Shown here one piece after another: positions 43,568-52,096 of a stretch of DNA of 64,000 nt. The notes under the pieces were generated by a model, which was not told the origin of the DNA, made no database searches, and was given only the letters and a program-made list of their open reading frames with translations. Each line of letters starts with the position of its first letter. Position 1 is the first letter of the stretch. The DNA lies in NCBI RefSeq assembly GCF_031458255.1, contig NZ_JAVDYC010000001.1:8294501-8358500 (forward strand), read 5' to 3'. Source of the stretch: Catenuloplanes niger (GTDB lineage: Bacteria > Actinomycetota > Actinomycetes > Mycobacteriales > Micromonosporaceae). The position numbers and the translations under genes were made by a program.

Positions 43568-44134
43568 CTACTCGCCCGGGGTGATGCGGGTCGGCGACGT
43601 CGGGCCGGTGGCGGCGACGGCTTCCGACGGCTTGGTTCTCGGCAACCGTCGCCAGGCGCGGGGGAGGGTGAGCGCCTTCTTGGCCTCGTTGATGAACGAC
43701 TGGCGCAGCCACCAGAGTCTGCGCCGCATGTCGGCGTCCCGGTCGACGGCGGTCGCGCGGTCGGCGTCGAGGAGCCGCACGTATTCGCCGGTGGCGGCCC
43801 TCAGCATCTGGGCGGCATCGACGACCTCGGGCGTCGACAACAGGCGCAACCGCGACTGCATGGTACGCATCTGCTCCTTGGCGGTCAGCGCGTCGGCCCG
43901 GCACCGGGCGTCCGGGCTCGGGGGCCACGCGTCGGGCCCGCCGTCGCGGATAGCCGACTTGACGGCGTCCTTTCCGGCGAAGCTCGCGTCGACGAACGCC
44001 ATCATGACCTCGACCGACGTCTCCCGCGCCCACTTCGTGTGGTCGCGCCGGCCGGTGAGGTTGAGGTTCACGGCGGTGAGGATCGCCGCCACGGAGGCGG
44101 CGATCGCTGAGATGACGGCAGCTCCGGTAGCCAT
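43568..44134 (-). CDS. Membrane-anchored hypothetical protein
   Basis: 188 residues. The N-terminus is one membrane helix (MATGAAVISAIAASVAAILT), followed by a helical soluble domain with many charged residues (RDHTKWARETSVEVMMAFVD, SRLRLLSTPEVVDAAQMLRA, ADMRRRLWWLRQSFINEAKK). It resembles the large group of actinobacterial N-terminally anchored helical proteins of unknown role. The ATG at 44134 is the natural start. Its upstream side borders the repeat-rich gene-free tract. Confidence 0.75.
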   Translation of the reverse strand: MATGAAVISAIAASVAAILTAVNLNLTGRRDHTKWARETSVEVMMAFVDASFAGKDAVKSAIRDGGPDAWPPSPDARCRADALTAKEQMRTMQSRLRLLSTPEVVDAAQMLRAATGEYVRLLDADRATAVDRDADMRRRLWWLRQSFINEAKKALTLPRAWRRLPRTKPSEAVAATGPTSPTRITPGE

Positions 44135-44346
44135 GCCTACACAGTGATCCACGGTCACCACCAAGTCACGCAGCGATGACGGCGCGATGCGCCGGACGGC
44201 CGGCACACGCGCGGCCGATCGTGCCCCCTGGCCCGAGCCCGACCCGGAAATCCCGGCGGGGCGGACACCCGGCGTGCGATCTCGAGTCGGTCGCGCGGAC
44301 CCGATCAGTCGTCGCCGCGCTCGCGGCGCGGAGGAGCCGCACGCTC

Positions 44347-44664
44347 GCGGCCGAAGAGACTCGCTTGCGGCTGGAAACCTGCGCGCTTGCGGCTGGAGAC
44401 CTGCGCGCTTGCGGCCGGAGAGGCCGCACGCTCGCGGCCGGAGACCCGTGCGCTTGCGGCCGGAGACCCGTGCGCTTGCGGCCGGAGACCCGTGCGCTTG
44501 CGGCTGGAGACCCGTGCTCGCGGCCGGAGAGGCCGCACGCTCGCGGCCGAAGAGACTCGCACGCGGCTGGAGACCCGTGCGCTTTGCGGCTGGAGAGGCC
44601 GCATGCACGCGGCCGGGGACCCGCACGCACGCGGCCGGGGACCCGCACGCACGCGGCCGAAAGG
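44347..44664. repeat. Array of 15 repeats with 22-bp period
   Basis: The core GCGGC(C/T)GGAGA and close variants occur at 44347, 44367, 44389, 44411, 44434, 44456, 44478, 44500, 44520, 44543, 44563, 44586, 44609, 44631 and 44653. The mean spacing is 21.9 bp, about two helical turns. The central four are exact 22-bp copies. The period is not a multiple of three, so the array is not coding. Confidence 0.9.
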
Positions 44665-44835
44665 GCTCCCCAGACGCGGCCCCCCGAGGAGCACCGCGGC
44701 ACGATGGGGCCACCGCGCCACCACGCTGCCCGCGCATGATCCCTGCCGGTCGATCGGCGTCGCTGCCGCGCGACGCGTTGCCGCGCCGCCGGCAGTGCGC
44801 CCATGCCGCCGGCCGCGTTTCCGGCGTTCGGCTGT

Positions 44836-44928
44836 GTCGGTTGGCTGGGGTGTGGGCGTTGGGTCGTGTTGGGCGGTCGGCTTGCCGGTGGCTCGGTTGC
44901 GTCGGTTGGCTGGGGTGTGGGCGTTGGG
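44836..44928. repeat. 28-bp direct duplication, 65 bp apart
   Basis: A 28-base G/T-rich segment starting GTCGGTTGGCTGGGG at 44836 recurs exactly at 44901. The surrounding 44800-45240 is strongly G- and T-rich on the plus strand, with many GGGG runs. No gene is supported anywhere in 44135-45644, about 1.5 kb. Confidence 0.8.
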
Positions 44929-45105
44929 GCCGTGTCGGGTGGCCGGGCTTCCGGCGGCTCGGCCGCGTCGGATGGTTGCGGTGCGGGCATCGGGCCGGCT
45001 TGGACGGCGAGGTTCTGGAGTCTCGGCCGCGTCGGGTCGCTACGCGGTGCGCCCGTTCCGGCCGGGTCGGGTGGTCGGGACGCGGCGCGGCAGTGCCGGG
45101 TGGTC

Positions 45106-45215
45106 GCGTGTTCGGCGTCTTGGCCGTGTCGCGTGGTGCGTGTTCGGCGTTCGGGCCGTGGCGCGGGGGCGCGTGTTCGGCGTTGGGCGGTGTCGCGGGG
45201 GCGCGTGTCCGGCGT
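45106..45215. repeat. Four repeats with 32-bp period
   Basis: GCGTGTTCGGCGT or its one-base variant occurs at 45106, 45138, 45171 and 45203 (spacings 32, 33, 32). This is a third tandem element in the same gene-free tract. Confidence 0.8.
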
Positions 45216-45570
45216 GTGGGTCGCGTCGAGTGGCGGCGGTCTCGGTGCTTCGCTGTAGCGGCCGGCCATGGCGGCGCGTGCGGTGGCGGCGCGTGCGGTG
45301 GCGGGTGCGGCGGCGGTCGCGTGGCGAATGCGGCGCAGACGCGTGGGGTTGCGTGGGGTGTGGCGGGGCCACCCGGGAACCGGCAGGGAGGAGCCCCCGG
45401 GCGACGACCGGTGCCCGCGGGAGCATGCCCGGCGTGACCACGCCGGAAGCGGGAAAATCGCCCCTATTGTTTTGATCTTCGCGGGGCCGGAGGGTCTGAA
45501 CGAGCGGGGCCGGACCCCCGCGAACGGGGACGGATCGACGCAGAGCCACCGGGCGCTCGCGAAAGCGACC

Positions 45571-45599
45571 TTGAAGCGTCACCCCGTGGGTTGTAGCCT
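45571..45599 (+). promoter_or_regulatory. Promoter of the LCP gene
   Basis: TTGAAG (45571-45576) and TAGCCT (45594-45599) are 17 bp apart. The predicted leader is about 38 bases before the GTG at 45645. Confidence 0.55.
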
Positions 45600-45644
45600 T
45601 TCGAGCGCTTCGGGTGGCGGTAATGGAAGACGAGAGGGTGACGA

Positions 45645-46787
45645 GTGGCGTCCAAGCGTCGTAAGGATCCGCTGTGGGCGCGGATAGTCCTGATCTTCGG
45701 CGCGGTGTTGCTGGTGGCGAGCGGTGGCACGCTGGTCGCGGCGCAGACGCTGATCGCGTCGGCGACCAACTCGATCACCACGGACTCGCTGCTCGACGCG
45801 GCCGGTGCGGGCGGTGACGAGGGCAACGACATCAGCGGCGCGGTGAACATGCTGCTGGCCGGCATCGACGCGCGGGACAAGGAGTCGGCGACCACGTCGG
45901 TGCTCGCGGACACGATCATCATCCTGCACATACCCGAGACGCACGACCAGGCGTACCTGATCTCGATACCGCGGGACTGGAGCGTGCAGATCCCGCCGTA
46001 CGCGAAGACCGGGTTCCCTGGCGGCATCCAGAAGATCAACTCCTCGTTCTCGGTCGGCTACGACGGGGACGGCTCGGAGCAGGAGAAGCGGGCCCGCGGC
46101 ATGGAGTCGCTGGCGAACACGCTCAACAAGATCACCGGGATCAAGTTCAACGGCGCCGCGCTGATCGACTTCGGTGGGTTCGAGAAGATCATCCATGCGA
46201 TGGGCGGCGTCGACATGTGCGTCGACGAGCAGGCCACCTCGATCCACCTCGGCGTCAACGACGAGGGCCACCTCTACCAGGGCTGGTACGACGAGGCCGC
46301 GGACCAGGTGCGTGGGCTGCCGGCCGGCTACGAGCCGTACGTGCACAAGCTGGGCTGCCGGAAGATGAGCTCCACGCTCGCGCTCGACTACGCGCGCATC
46401 CGGAAGAGCCTCAGCGACGGCGACTACGGCCGGCAGCGGCACCAGCAGCAGCTGATGAAGGCGATCGCGAAGCAGGCCACCTCGTCCGGCGTGCTGACCG
46501 ACCTGGGCAAGCTCAACGGGCTGGTGCAGGCCGCGGGTGAGGCGTTCATCCTGGACACGCAGGGTACGCCGGTCGTCGACTTCATCTACACGCTGAAGGG
46601 CGTGGCCGCGAACGACCTGATGCTGATCAAGACGAACAACGGTCAGTTCCGGTCGGTCACGGACGCGAACGGCTCGTCCGCGGAGACGCTGGACTCGCTG
46701 TCGATGGACATGCTCGCGGCCGCCAAGGACGGCACGCTCGGCACGTTCCTGATCGAGAACCCGACCTTCATCGCAAAGTCGAGCTGA
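45645..46787 (+). CDS. LytR-CpsA-Psr (LCP) family cell-wall ligase
   Basis: 380 residues. A short cytoplasmic end is followed by one membrane helix (IVLIFGAVLLVASGGTLVAA) and an extracellular LCP domain: NMLLAGIDARD, LADTIIILHI, LISIPRDWSVQIP, INSSFSVGY and the Arg pair in YGRQRHQQQLMKAI. LCP proteins move polyprenyl-linked glycopolymers such as teichoic acid or arabinogalactan onto peptidoglycan. GTG start at 45645 after GAGAGGG. It is not linked to other wall genes here. Confidence 0.95.
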   Translation: MASKRRKDPLWARIVLIFGAVLLVASGGTLVAAQTLIASATNSITTDSLLDAAGAGGDEGNDISGAVNMLLAGIDARDKESATTSVLADTIIILHIPETHDQAYLISIPRDWSVQIPPYAKTGFPGGIQKINSSFSVGYDGDGSEQEKRARGMESLANTLNKITGIKFNGAALIDFGGFEKIIHAMGGVDMCVDEQATSIHLGVNDEGHLYQGWYDEAADQVRGLPAGYEPYVHKLGCRKMSSTLALDYARIRKSLSDGDYGRQRHQQQLMKAIAKQATSSGVLTDLGKLNGLVQAAGEAFILDTQGTPVVDFIYTLKGVAANDLMLIKTNNGQFRSVTDANGSSAETLDSLSMDMLAAAKDGTLGTFLIENPTFIAKSS

Positions 46788-46825
46788 GCCGGCCGGGCCG
46801 GGCGGGCCGGCCCCGGGCGGGCCGG

Positions 46826-47437
46826 TCAGACAGCGCCGCGGTCGACCAGGCTGAACGAGCCGGCGATCGGCGCGTCACCGACCTCCTCGACGTAGAGCGA
46901 CTGGCGTTCGCCGGAGTACTGCACGGCGCCGTACACGTCGTTGACCAGGTGGTGGGTCGGGCGGCCCTTGTCGTCCGACGCGCCGGTCTCGGTGAGCGCG
47001 AACCGGCTCCGCTGGTCCTCGGCGCACTCCGCGGTCCCGAGCGTGCGCGGCGTCGCCCGGTCGTCGACCACGACGCACCAGCGGCCGCCCTCCTCGCGCG
47101 GGCGCAGCGCCTCGATCAGGTACTGGCCGTCGACGACCGGCAGCAGCCGGAACAGCGCGCCGTCGTCCGTGCCGTCGCCGGTGGTGACCGGCCCCTCGTA
47201 GGTGGCGCTGAGGTCGCGGTCCGGCTCGGCCAGGTGAAGCAGGATCTTGCGGTCACCCGCCTTGATCGCGTCGAGCCCGGCGCCCTGCCCGGACTCCGCG
47301 GGCGCGCTGGGCGACGCGCCGGTGCCGGACGGGGTGGGCTCGGCCGCGCTCGGCGGCGGGACCGGCGCGACCGGTTCGGTCGCGGTGCCGCACGCGGTCA
47401 CGAGCAGCAGCGCGGCGCCGATGGGGAGAGTCCGCAC
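46826..47437 (-). CDS. Lipoprotein with beta-rich ricin-like domain
   Basis: 203 residues. Residues 1-16 form a lipoprotein signal with lipobox LLVTAC (acylated Cys at 16), followed by a Pro/Ser/Ala stalk. The C-terminal domain of about 150 residues (KILLHLAEPDRDLSATYEGP, CVVVDDRATPRTLGTAECAE, DQRSRFALT, YVEEVGDAPIAGSFSLVDRG) reads as a beta-trefoil-like repeat. The ligand is unknown. It is convergent with the LCP gene; the 38 bp between them are a GGCCGG-rich stretch that can pair. Confidence 0.8.
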   Translation of the reverse strand: MRTLPIGAALLLVTACGTATEPVAPVPPPSAAEPTPSGTGASPSAPAESGQGAGLDAIKAGDRKILLHLAEPDRDLSATYEGPVTTGDGTDDGALFRLLPVVDGQYLIEALRPREEGGRWCVVVDDRATPRTLGTAECAEDQRSRFALTETGASDDKGRPTHHLVNDVYGAVQYSGERQSLYVEEVGDAPIAGSFSLVDRGAV

Positions 47438-47592
47438 GGTCGTCCTCCTGTTCCGCGGGCGTCATCAGATCAACGGGACATACCCAGATCGGCGACGGGT
47501 ACGCGCGGACGGCACCCGATCGCGGCGCGAGGCGTGCGCGTCCGGCCGGTGCGCGACCGGTGTCCGCGGGGTGCGCGCCCGCCGGGCCGTGT

Positions 47593-47629
47593 CCTCCGGC
47601 GCGCGCCGGAGGCCGGGCGACCCTAGACT
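47593..47629 (+). promoter_or_regulatory. Palindrome and leaderless promoter of the lipid kinase gene
   Basis: The perfect 20-bp palindrome CCTCCGGCGC/GCGCCGGAGG (47593-47612) overlaps the expected -35 and spacer of the -10 box TAGACT (47624-47629). Six bases separate the box from the GTG at 47636, so a leaderless transcript is likely. A repressor at the palindrome would block it. Confidence 0.5.
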
Positions 47630-47635
47630 TTCGCC

Positions 47636-48538
47636 GTGAAACGCGTTGCGGTGGTGTACAACGCGCGCTCCGGCGCGCTCCTGGCCCGGGCCGAGGCCTC
47701 GCCGGAGGACCAGCTGGCCGAGCTGTTCGCCAAGCGCGGCGTCGACGTGCGGCTGCGGCCGTTCGAACCCGGCACGCTGCGGATCGATGTCGAAGGGCTG
47801 CTCGAGGCGGAGCCGGACGCGCTGTTCGTGGCCGGTGGCGACGGCACGGTCCGGGCGCTCGCGGAGCAACTGGCCGGTGGTGACGTGCCGCTCGGCATCC
47901 TGCCGCTGGGCACGATGAACCTGCTCGCCCGCGACCTCGGCGTCCCCGACGATCTGGAGGAGGCGGTGGACGCGCTGCTCACCGCGCCGGTGGACCGGAT
48001 CGACGTGGCGACCGTGAACGACTCGCCCTTCCTGCACAGCTCGATGCTGGCCATGCTGCCGCACCTCGGCCGCATCCGGGAGCGCGTCCGTGGGCAGCGG
48101 CTCGGCGTGTTCCGGCTGGTCGACCGCGCGTTCCGGCTGATCCGTCGCTACCCGCGGATGGAGCTCTCGATCACCGTCGACGGCGCGGAGCACCTCACCC
48201 GTACCCGCGCGGTCGTGATCTCCTGCAACCTGCTCGCGGCCGGGCCGGCGCCGATCCCGGGGCGCAAGCGTCTCGACGCCGGGCGGCTCGCCGTCTACGT
48301 CACCAGGGAGCGGAACAGCTGGGACCTGGTCGAGGTGGTCACGAAGCTGTTCAACGGCGGCTGGCAGCAGGACGAGCGGATCCGCGTCTACGAGGGTAAG
48401 ACTGTAGAGGTGAGATCAACCCGGCTCGCGCTGATGAGCGTGATGAGCGACGGCGAGAACGCCCAGCTGGCCACCCCGCTGCGCTACGAGATCCGGCCCC
48501 GCGCGCTCGCGGTCCTGGCCCCCGGGGCCGCGGCGTGA
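47636..48538 (+). CDS. Diacylglycerol/sphingosine kinase-like lipid kinase
   Basis: 300 residues. Catalytic DAGK signature FVAGGDGTVRALAEQL near residue 62 and PLGTMNLLARDLGVPDDLEE near residue 90, with the N-terminal AVVYNARSG. It phosphorylates a lipid or lipid-like hydroxyl with ATP at the membrane face. The next gene overlaps its stop (GTGA), so kinase and phosphoesterase form one unit. Leaderless GTG start. Confidence 0.92.
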   Translation: MKRVAVVYNARSGALLARAEASPEDQLAELFAKRGVDVRLRPFEPGTLRIDVEGLLEAEPDALFVAGGDGTVRALAEQLAGGDVPLGILPLGTMNLLARDLGVPDDLEEAVDALLTAPVDRIDVATVNDSPFLHSSMLAMLPHLGRIRERVRGQRLGVFRLVDRAFRLIRRYPRMELSITVDGAEHLTRTRAVVISCNLLAAGPAPIPGRKRLDAGRLAVYVTRERNSWDLVEVVTKLFNGGWQQDERIRVYEGKTVEVRSTRLALMSVMSDGENAQLATPLRYEIRPRALAVLAPGAAA

Positions 48539-49356
48539 AGCCGGCCGGCGTGCGGATCGCGCAGATCGCCGACCTGCACTTCGGCCGGGACGTGCCGGCG
48601 GTCGCCGAGACGCTGATCGAGGAGCTGCGCGCGGTCCAGCCGACGCTGATCGCGGTCTGCGGCGACCTGACCCAGACCGCGGCCGAGGCGGAGTTCCGGG
48701 CGGCCAGCGCGTTCCTGGACCGGTTGCCGGCGCCCGCGGTGGTCGTGCCCGGCAACCACGACCTGCCCGGCTGGCGGTTCTGGACCCGGTTCACCCGACC
48801 GTGGCGGCGCTGGCGCAAGCACATCGCCAGCGACCCGCACGGCGCCGTCAGCTACGAGACGGACGGCCTGATCGCGGTCGGCGTCAACTCGGCCCGCCGC
48901 TGGACGTTCCACCACGACTGGTCCCGCGGCCGGATCAACATGCGGCAGCTGACCGCGATCGGCGCCGCGTTCGACGAGGCGCCGCGTGACGACCTGCGCG
49001 TGGTCATCGCGCACCACCCGTTCCTGCTCACCGACGCGGTCCGCGGCCGCGGGCTGGTCGGCCGGTCCCGGCTGGCGCTGCGTCACCTGCGGCACCGCGC
49101 CGACCTGCTGCTCGGCGGCCACATCCATCTGGCGTACAGCGGCATCGTCGACGGCCTGGTGGTCGCGCAGTGCGGCACCGCGGTCTCCAACCGGCTCAAG
49201 GGCGAACCGAACAGCTACAACCTGATCGACGCCACCGGTGACCGCCTCACCATCGCCATCCGCCGCTGGACCGACGACGACCGGTTCGAGACCTTCGAGA
49301 GCCACGAGTACGTCCGCGACGGCCACGAATGGTCGGTGCCGGCGGCCACGGCCTGA
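48535..49356 (+). CDS. Calcineurin-like metallophosphoesterase
   Basis: 273 residues. All five metal-binding blocks are present: QIADLHFGRD, VCGDLTQTA, VVPGNHDLPGW, VVIAHHPFLL and LLLGGHIHLAYSG. It hydrolyses phosphoester bonds with two metal ions; no signal peptide, so it is cytoplasmic. Coupling to the lipid kinase suggests opposing or sequential action on a phospholipid head group. Confidence 0.93.
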   Translation: MKPAGVRIAQIADLHFGRDVPAVAETLIEELRAVQPTLIAVCGDLTQTAAEAEFRAASAFLDRLPAPAVVVPGNHDLPGWRFWTRFTRPWRRWRKHIASDPHGAVSYETDGLIAVGVNSARRWTFHHDWSRGRINMRQLTAIGAAFDEAPRDDLRVVIAHHPFLLTDAVRGRGLVGRSRLALRHLRHRADLLLGGHIHLAYSGIVDGLVVAQCGTAVSNRLKGEPNSYNLIDATGDRLTIAIRRWTDDDRFETFESHEYVRDGHEWSVPAATA

Positions 49357-49464
49357 GCCGTCGCCCGGGCCGGCAGACCCGCGGCGACGGTCGCGGAGCG
49401 GGTGCGGCGAACCCGGCCTCGGCGGCGGTCAGCGGCGGGATCGCCGTGTCCGGGCGGCGCGTGA

Positions 49465-50010
49465 TCATGAGGTGATGACGGCCCGGCCCGGCCGCTCGCC
49501 GGCCAGGAACACGGCCGTGGTCGCGCCGCCGGCGACGCCGACCGCCCAGTAGTGGCCGGCGTAGGTGTCCTGCACGTAGGACTGACCGGGGTGGAGCGTG
49601 GCGTACCGGGTCACCTCGCCGTCGGTGTCCAGCCAGGAGACCGTGTACACGTCGGTGGTGTGGTTCTCGAACGAGATCCGGGTCTTCGTGGTGCTCGTCG
49701 GGTCCCTCGGCGCGGTGCCGGCGGGCAGCGAGGGCAGCGTCGGCCACCCGGCGGCGGCCTCGTCCGGGTCCCCGCCCGCGGCCGGCTCCGGTGCGCCGGT
49801 CCCCGGCGTGCCGGGCGGGGTGGCGGAGGCGGACGGCGTGGCCCGGGCGTCGGTGCGCTCGCCGCCGTCCCGGGCCACGAACAGCACGGCCGCGGCGACG
49901 ATGCCGGTGACCAGCACCGCGGACGCCGCGAGCACCGCGTGGACCAGCGCCCGCCGGCCGACGTCGTCCGGCCGGCCGGCACCGTGGGGGTCGTGGGTCT
50001 GGAGCGTCAC
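49465..50010 (-). CDS. Membrane protein with a VHL-beta-like outside domain
   Basis: 181 residues: a short cytoplasmic end, one membrane helix (AVLAASAVLVTGIVAAAVLF, about 28-48), a Pro/Ala/Gly stalk, and a 75-residue C-terminal domain, ISFENHTTDVYTVSWLDTDG with YATLHPGQSY and TYAGHYWAVG. The order of Asn, Trp-Leu-x-x-Asp-Gly, Tyr-x-Thr-Leu-x-Pro-Gly and Thr-Tyr-x-Gly-His-x-Trp matches the beta domain of the von Hippel-Lindau protein, where it binds hydroxyproline peptides. Bacterial VHL-beta proteins are known but uncharacterised. The partner is unknown. Confidence 0.78.
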   Translation of the reverse strand: MTLQTHDPHGAGRPDDVGRRALVHAVLAASAVLVTGIVAAAVLFVARDGGERTDARATPSASATPPGTPGTGAPEPAAGGDPDEAAAGWPTLPSLPAGTAPRDPTSTTKTRISFENHTTDVYTVSWLDTDGEVTRYATLHPGQSYVQDTYAGHYWAVGVAGGATTAVFLAGERPGRAVITS

Positions 50011-50098
50011 GCCCGAACGGTAAGCCGAGGTGTCCAGTAGCGGGGCGTGACCGCGAATCGAGGCCCGCAGCGGCCGGGTGGCGTGGGCCGCGAGGCGG

Positions 50099-50130
50099 CC
50101 GGGTGGCGCCGTGCGGCCGGCGCCACCCGG
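50099..50130 (-). terminator. Terminator of the DUF4956-VTC-CotH operon
   Basis: Perfect 12-bp arms CCGGGTGGCGCC/GGCGCCACCCGG with an 8-base loop lie 17 bp beyond the CotH stop codon. Confidence 0.85.
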
Positions 50131-50146
50131 GTCACCCGCCCCGCGG

Positions 50147-52096
50147 TCAGGTCGCCGTGCAGGTCACCGACGGTGCGGTGGTGGCGCCGGACGTGGTGCC
50201 GGTCAGCCCGAACGTGGTGCTGGCGCCGGCCGCGACCGTGCCGTTCCAGCTCGCGTTCCCCACGGTCGCGCCGGTGCCGCCGGTGGTCAGCACGCCGTTC
50301 CAGACCTGGTCGATCCGCTGCCCGTCGGCGAGCGTCAGCGCGACGGTCCAGCCGCGCAGCGGTGCGTCGCCGGCGGTCACCCGCACCTCGGCCTGGAAGC
50401 CGCCGGTCCACTGGCCGGTCGTGCTGTAGGTGGCCGTGCAGGCACCGGCCGGCGGCGTCGTGGTTCCCCCACCCCAGCCGGCCGCGCTGTCCAGCCAGGC
50501 CGCGCGCTGACGCAGCCAGGTGCGCAGCGTCTGCACCTGCCCCTGCCAGGTGGGATCCGTCGGCGTGGTGAACGGGCCGACCACCGGCGCGGTCAGGTTG
50601 GGCCACTTCTGGAAGTTGCGGGCCGCGCCGGCGGTCAGCGGCCCGGTGAGGCGCTGGATCAGCGCGGTCAGCGACGCCTCGGACAGGACGCCGGTGCGCA
50701 GCGTCCGCCAGCGCGTCCGCAGCCGCTCCGCGAAGGCCGGGTCGGCGGCCAGGACAGTGAACCAGTCGTTGGCCTGCGGCTGCCGGATCTGCAGGTTCTG
50801 GTGCTGCCAGCCGGCGGTCTGGGTGTTGTTCGCGAAACCGCCCACGCCGAACGTGAGGTCGTGGTCCCACATCGGCCCGGCCACGATCGGCCCGCCCCGG
50901 TCCTTGTGGAAGTACGTGCTGCGGACGTACGCGTCCATGTCGCGGGACAGCTCGTTGATGATGACGGTGTCCACCCACGAGTCCACGTCGATCCACGACG
51001 GGTAGTCGGCGCGGTTCGGGCCGTGCAGCATGTCGTGGAACTGCTGGACGTGCCGGGTGAGCCAGGCCCGCTGCTCCGGGGCGAGCGGGTCGGGATCGCG
51101 GACCTCGAGGAAGTTCCAGCAGGTGGCGGCCGGACCGGTGCAGGGCAGCGTGGGTTCCTCCGCGGCCAGCCACTCGAACGAGAAGATGTACCCACCGGTG
51201 ATCTTCGGTTCGGTGACGTCCTCCGGGTCGAGCTGCTTGAGGTCGAGCCGGTCCTTCGAGTTCTTGATGGTCTCCTCGAGCAGGTAGACGCCCTGGTAGT
51301 CGGCGGCCGCGACCGGCCCGGAGTCGACGTTGAAGTACAGCTCGACGAACCGGTGGCGCGGCGTCGCGAGGCCGAGCTGGGCGGACAGCTCCATCACCAG
51401 CGCCTCGCGGATCAGCGACTTGTCCGGGAACGGGCCGCGCAGCACCCAGTCGGAGTCCGCCGGCATGCCGAGCACCGGATGGTCGGCGTCGTCATCGTCG
51501 TTGCCGCGGAACTCCACCCGGTAGGGCGCCTTGTCGAACATCGCGGACGACTGGCCGCGCAGGTGCACGCCGGCGCGGGTGGCGACGGCCGGCGCGGCGG
51601 CCAGCGAGGTGGTGCCGGCGGTGCCCGGGTCGAACAGCATCACGGCCGCGTCCACGTACTCGCGGCCGGGTTTGCCCTTGCCGTAGTCGTCGATCAGCAC
51701 CAGCGGCAGGTCGTTGCCCGCCGCGTCGGCCGACCGCCGGACGTAGAGCTGCGTGCCCGTCCGGCCGGTGGCGGTCCCGCCGGTGAACGCCTGTGCGCGC
51801 AGCTGTGTGGTGGCGCTCAGCCGCAGCGGGCCGCCGTACACGGTGGACGTCGCGGTGGGCACGCTGCCGTCGGTCGTGTAGCGGATCTGCGCGTTCGGCG
51901 CGGCCGTGCCGAGCGCCACCGTGACCGGGTCGGTGAAGGTGCCGCTGGGCACCGAGAACGTGATGTCGCCGCGCAGGTCGTCGGCCGGGGCCGAGGCGGG
52001 GACCGGTGCCTGTTCCGCGGCGGCCGGGCCACCCCAGTTCGGCAGGGCCACCACCAGGACCGCAAGGGCCGCCACGGTACGTTTCCAGCTACTCAT
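50147..52096 (-). CDS. Secreted CotH-kinase-family protein with CBM2 module
   Basis: 649 residues. Signal peptide at 1-27 (VAALAVLVVALPNWGG), then a chitobiase-C-like beta domain (about 45-115, IRYTTDGSVPTATSTVYGG). The CotH domain is about 120-530, with VHLRGQSSAMFDKAPYRVEF near residue 195, GVYLLEETIKNSKDRLD and PMWDHDLTFGVGG near residue 410. A C-terminal cellulose-binding CBM2 follows (GQWTGGFQAEVRVTAGDAPL, then LRGWTVAL). CotH proteins phosphorylate other proteins or carbohydrates. The CBM2 would place it on polysaccharide. It overlaps the VTC gene by eight bases and is the last gene of the operon. Confidence 0.92.
   Translation of the reverse strand: MSSWKRTVAALAVLVVALPNWGGPAAAEQAPVPASAPADDLRGDITFSVPSGTFTDPVTVALGTAAPNAQIRYTTDGSVPTATSTVYGGPLRLSATTQLRAQAFTGGTATGRTGTQLYVRRSADAAGNDLPLVLIDDYGKGKPGREYVDAAVMLFDPGTAGTTSLAAAPAVATRAGVHLRGQSSAMFDKAPYRVEFRGNDDDDADHPVLGMPADSDWVLRGPFPDKSLIREALVMELSAQLGLATPRHRFVELYFNVDSGPVAAADYQGVYLLEETIKNSKDRLDLKQLDPEDVTEPKITGGYIFSFEWLAAEEPTLPCTGPAATCWNFLEVRDPDPLAPEQRAWLTRHVQQFHDMLHGPNRADYPSWIDVDSWVDTVIINELSRDMDAYVRSTYFHKDRGGPIVAGPMWDHDLTFGVGGFANNTQTAGWQHQNLQIRQPQANDWFTVLAADPAFAERLRTRWRTLRTGVLSEASLTALIQRLTGPLTAGAARNFQKWPNLTAPVVGPFTTPTDPTWQGQVQTLRTWLRQRAAWLDSAAGWGGGTTTPPAGACTATYSTTGQWTGGFQAEVRVTAGDAPLRGWTVALTLADGQRIDQVWNGVLTTGGTGATVGNASWNGTVAAGASTTFGLTGTTSGATTAPSVTCTAT

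Noticed and set aside
44347-44664. CRISPR array
   Set aside because: Units are tandem with no unique spacers and no cas gene is present.
44166-45269. Pro-rich frames across the repeat tract
   Set aside because: The 22-bp period breaks any constant frame and composition is that of repeat DNA, not protein.
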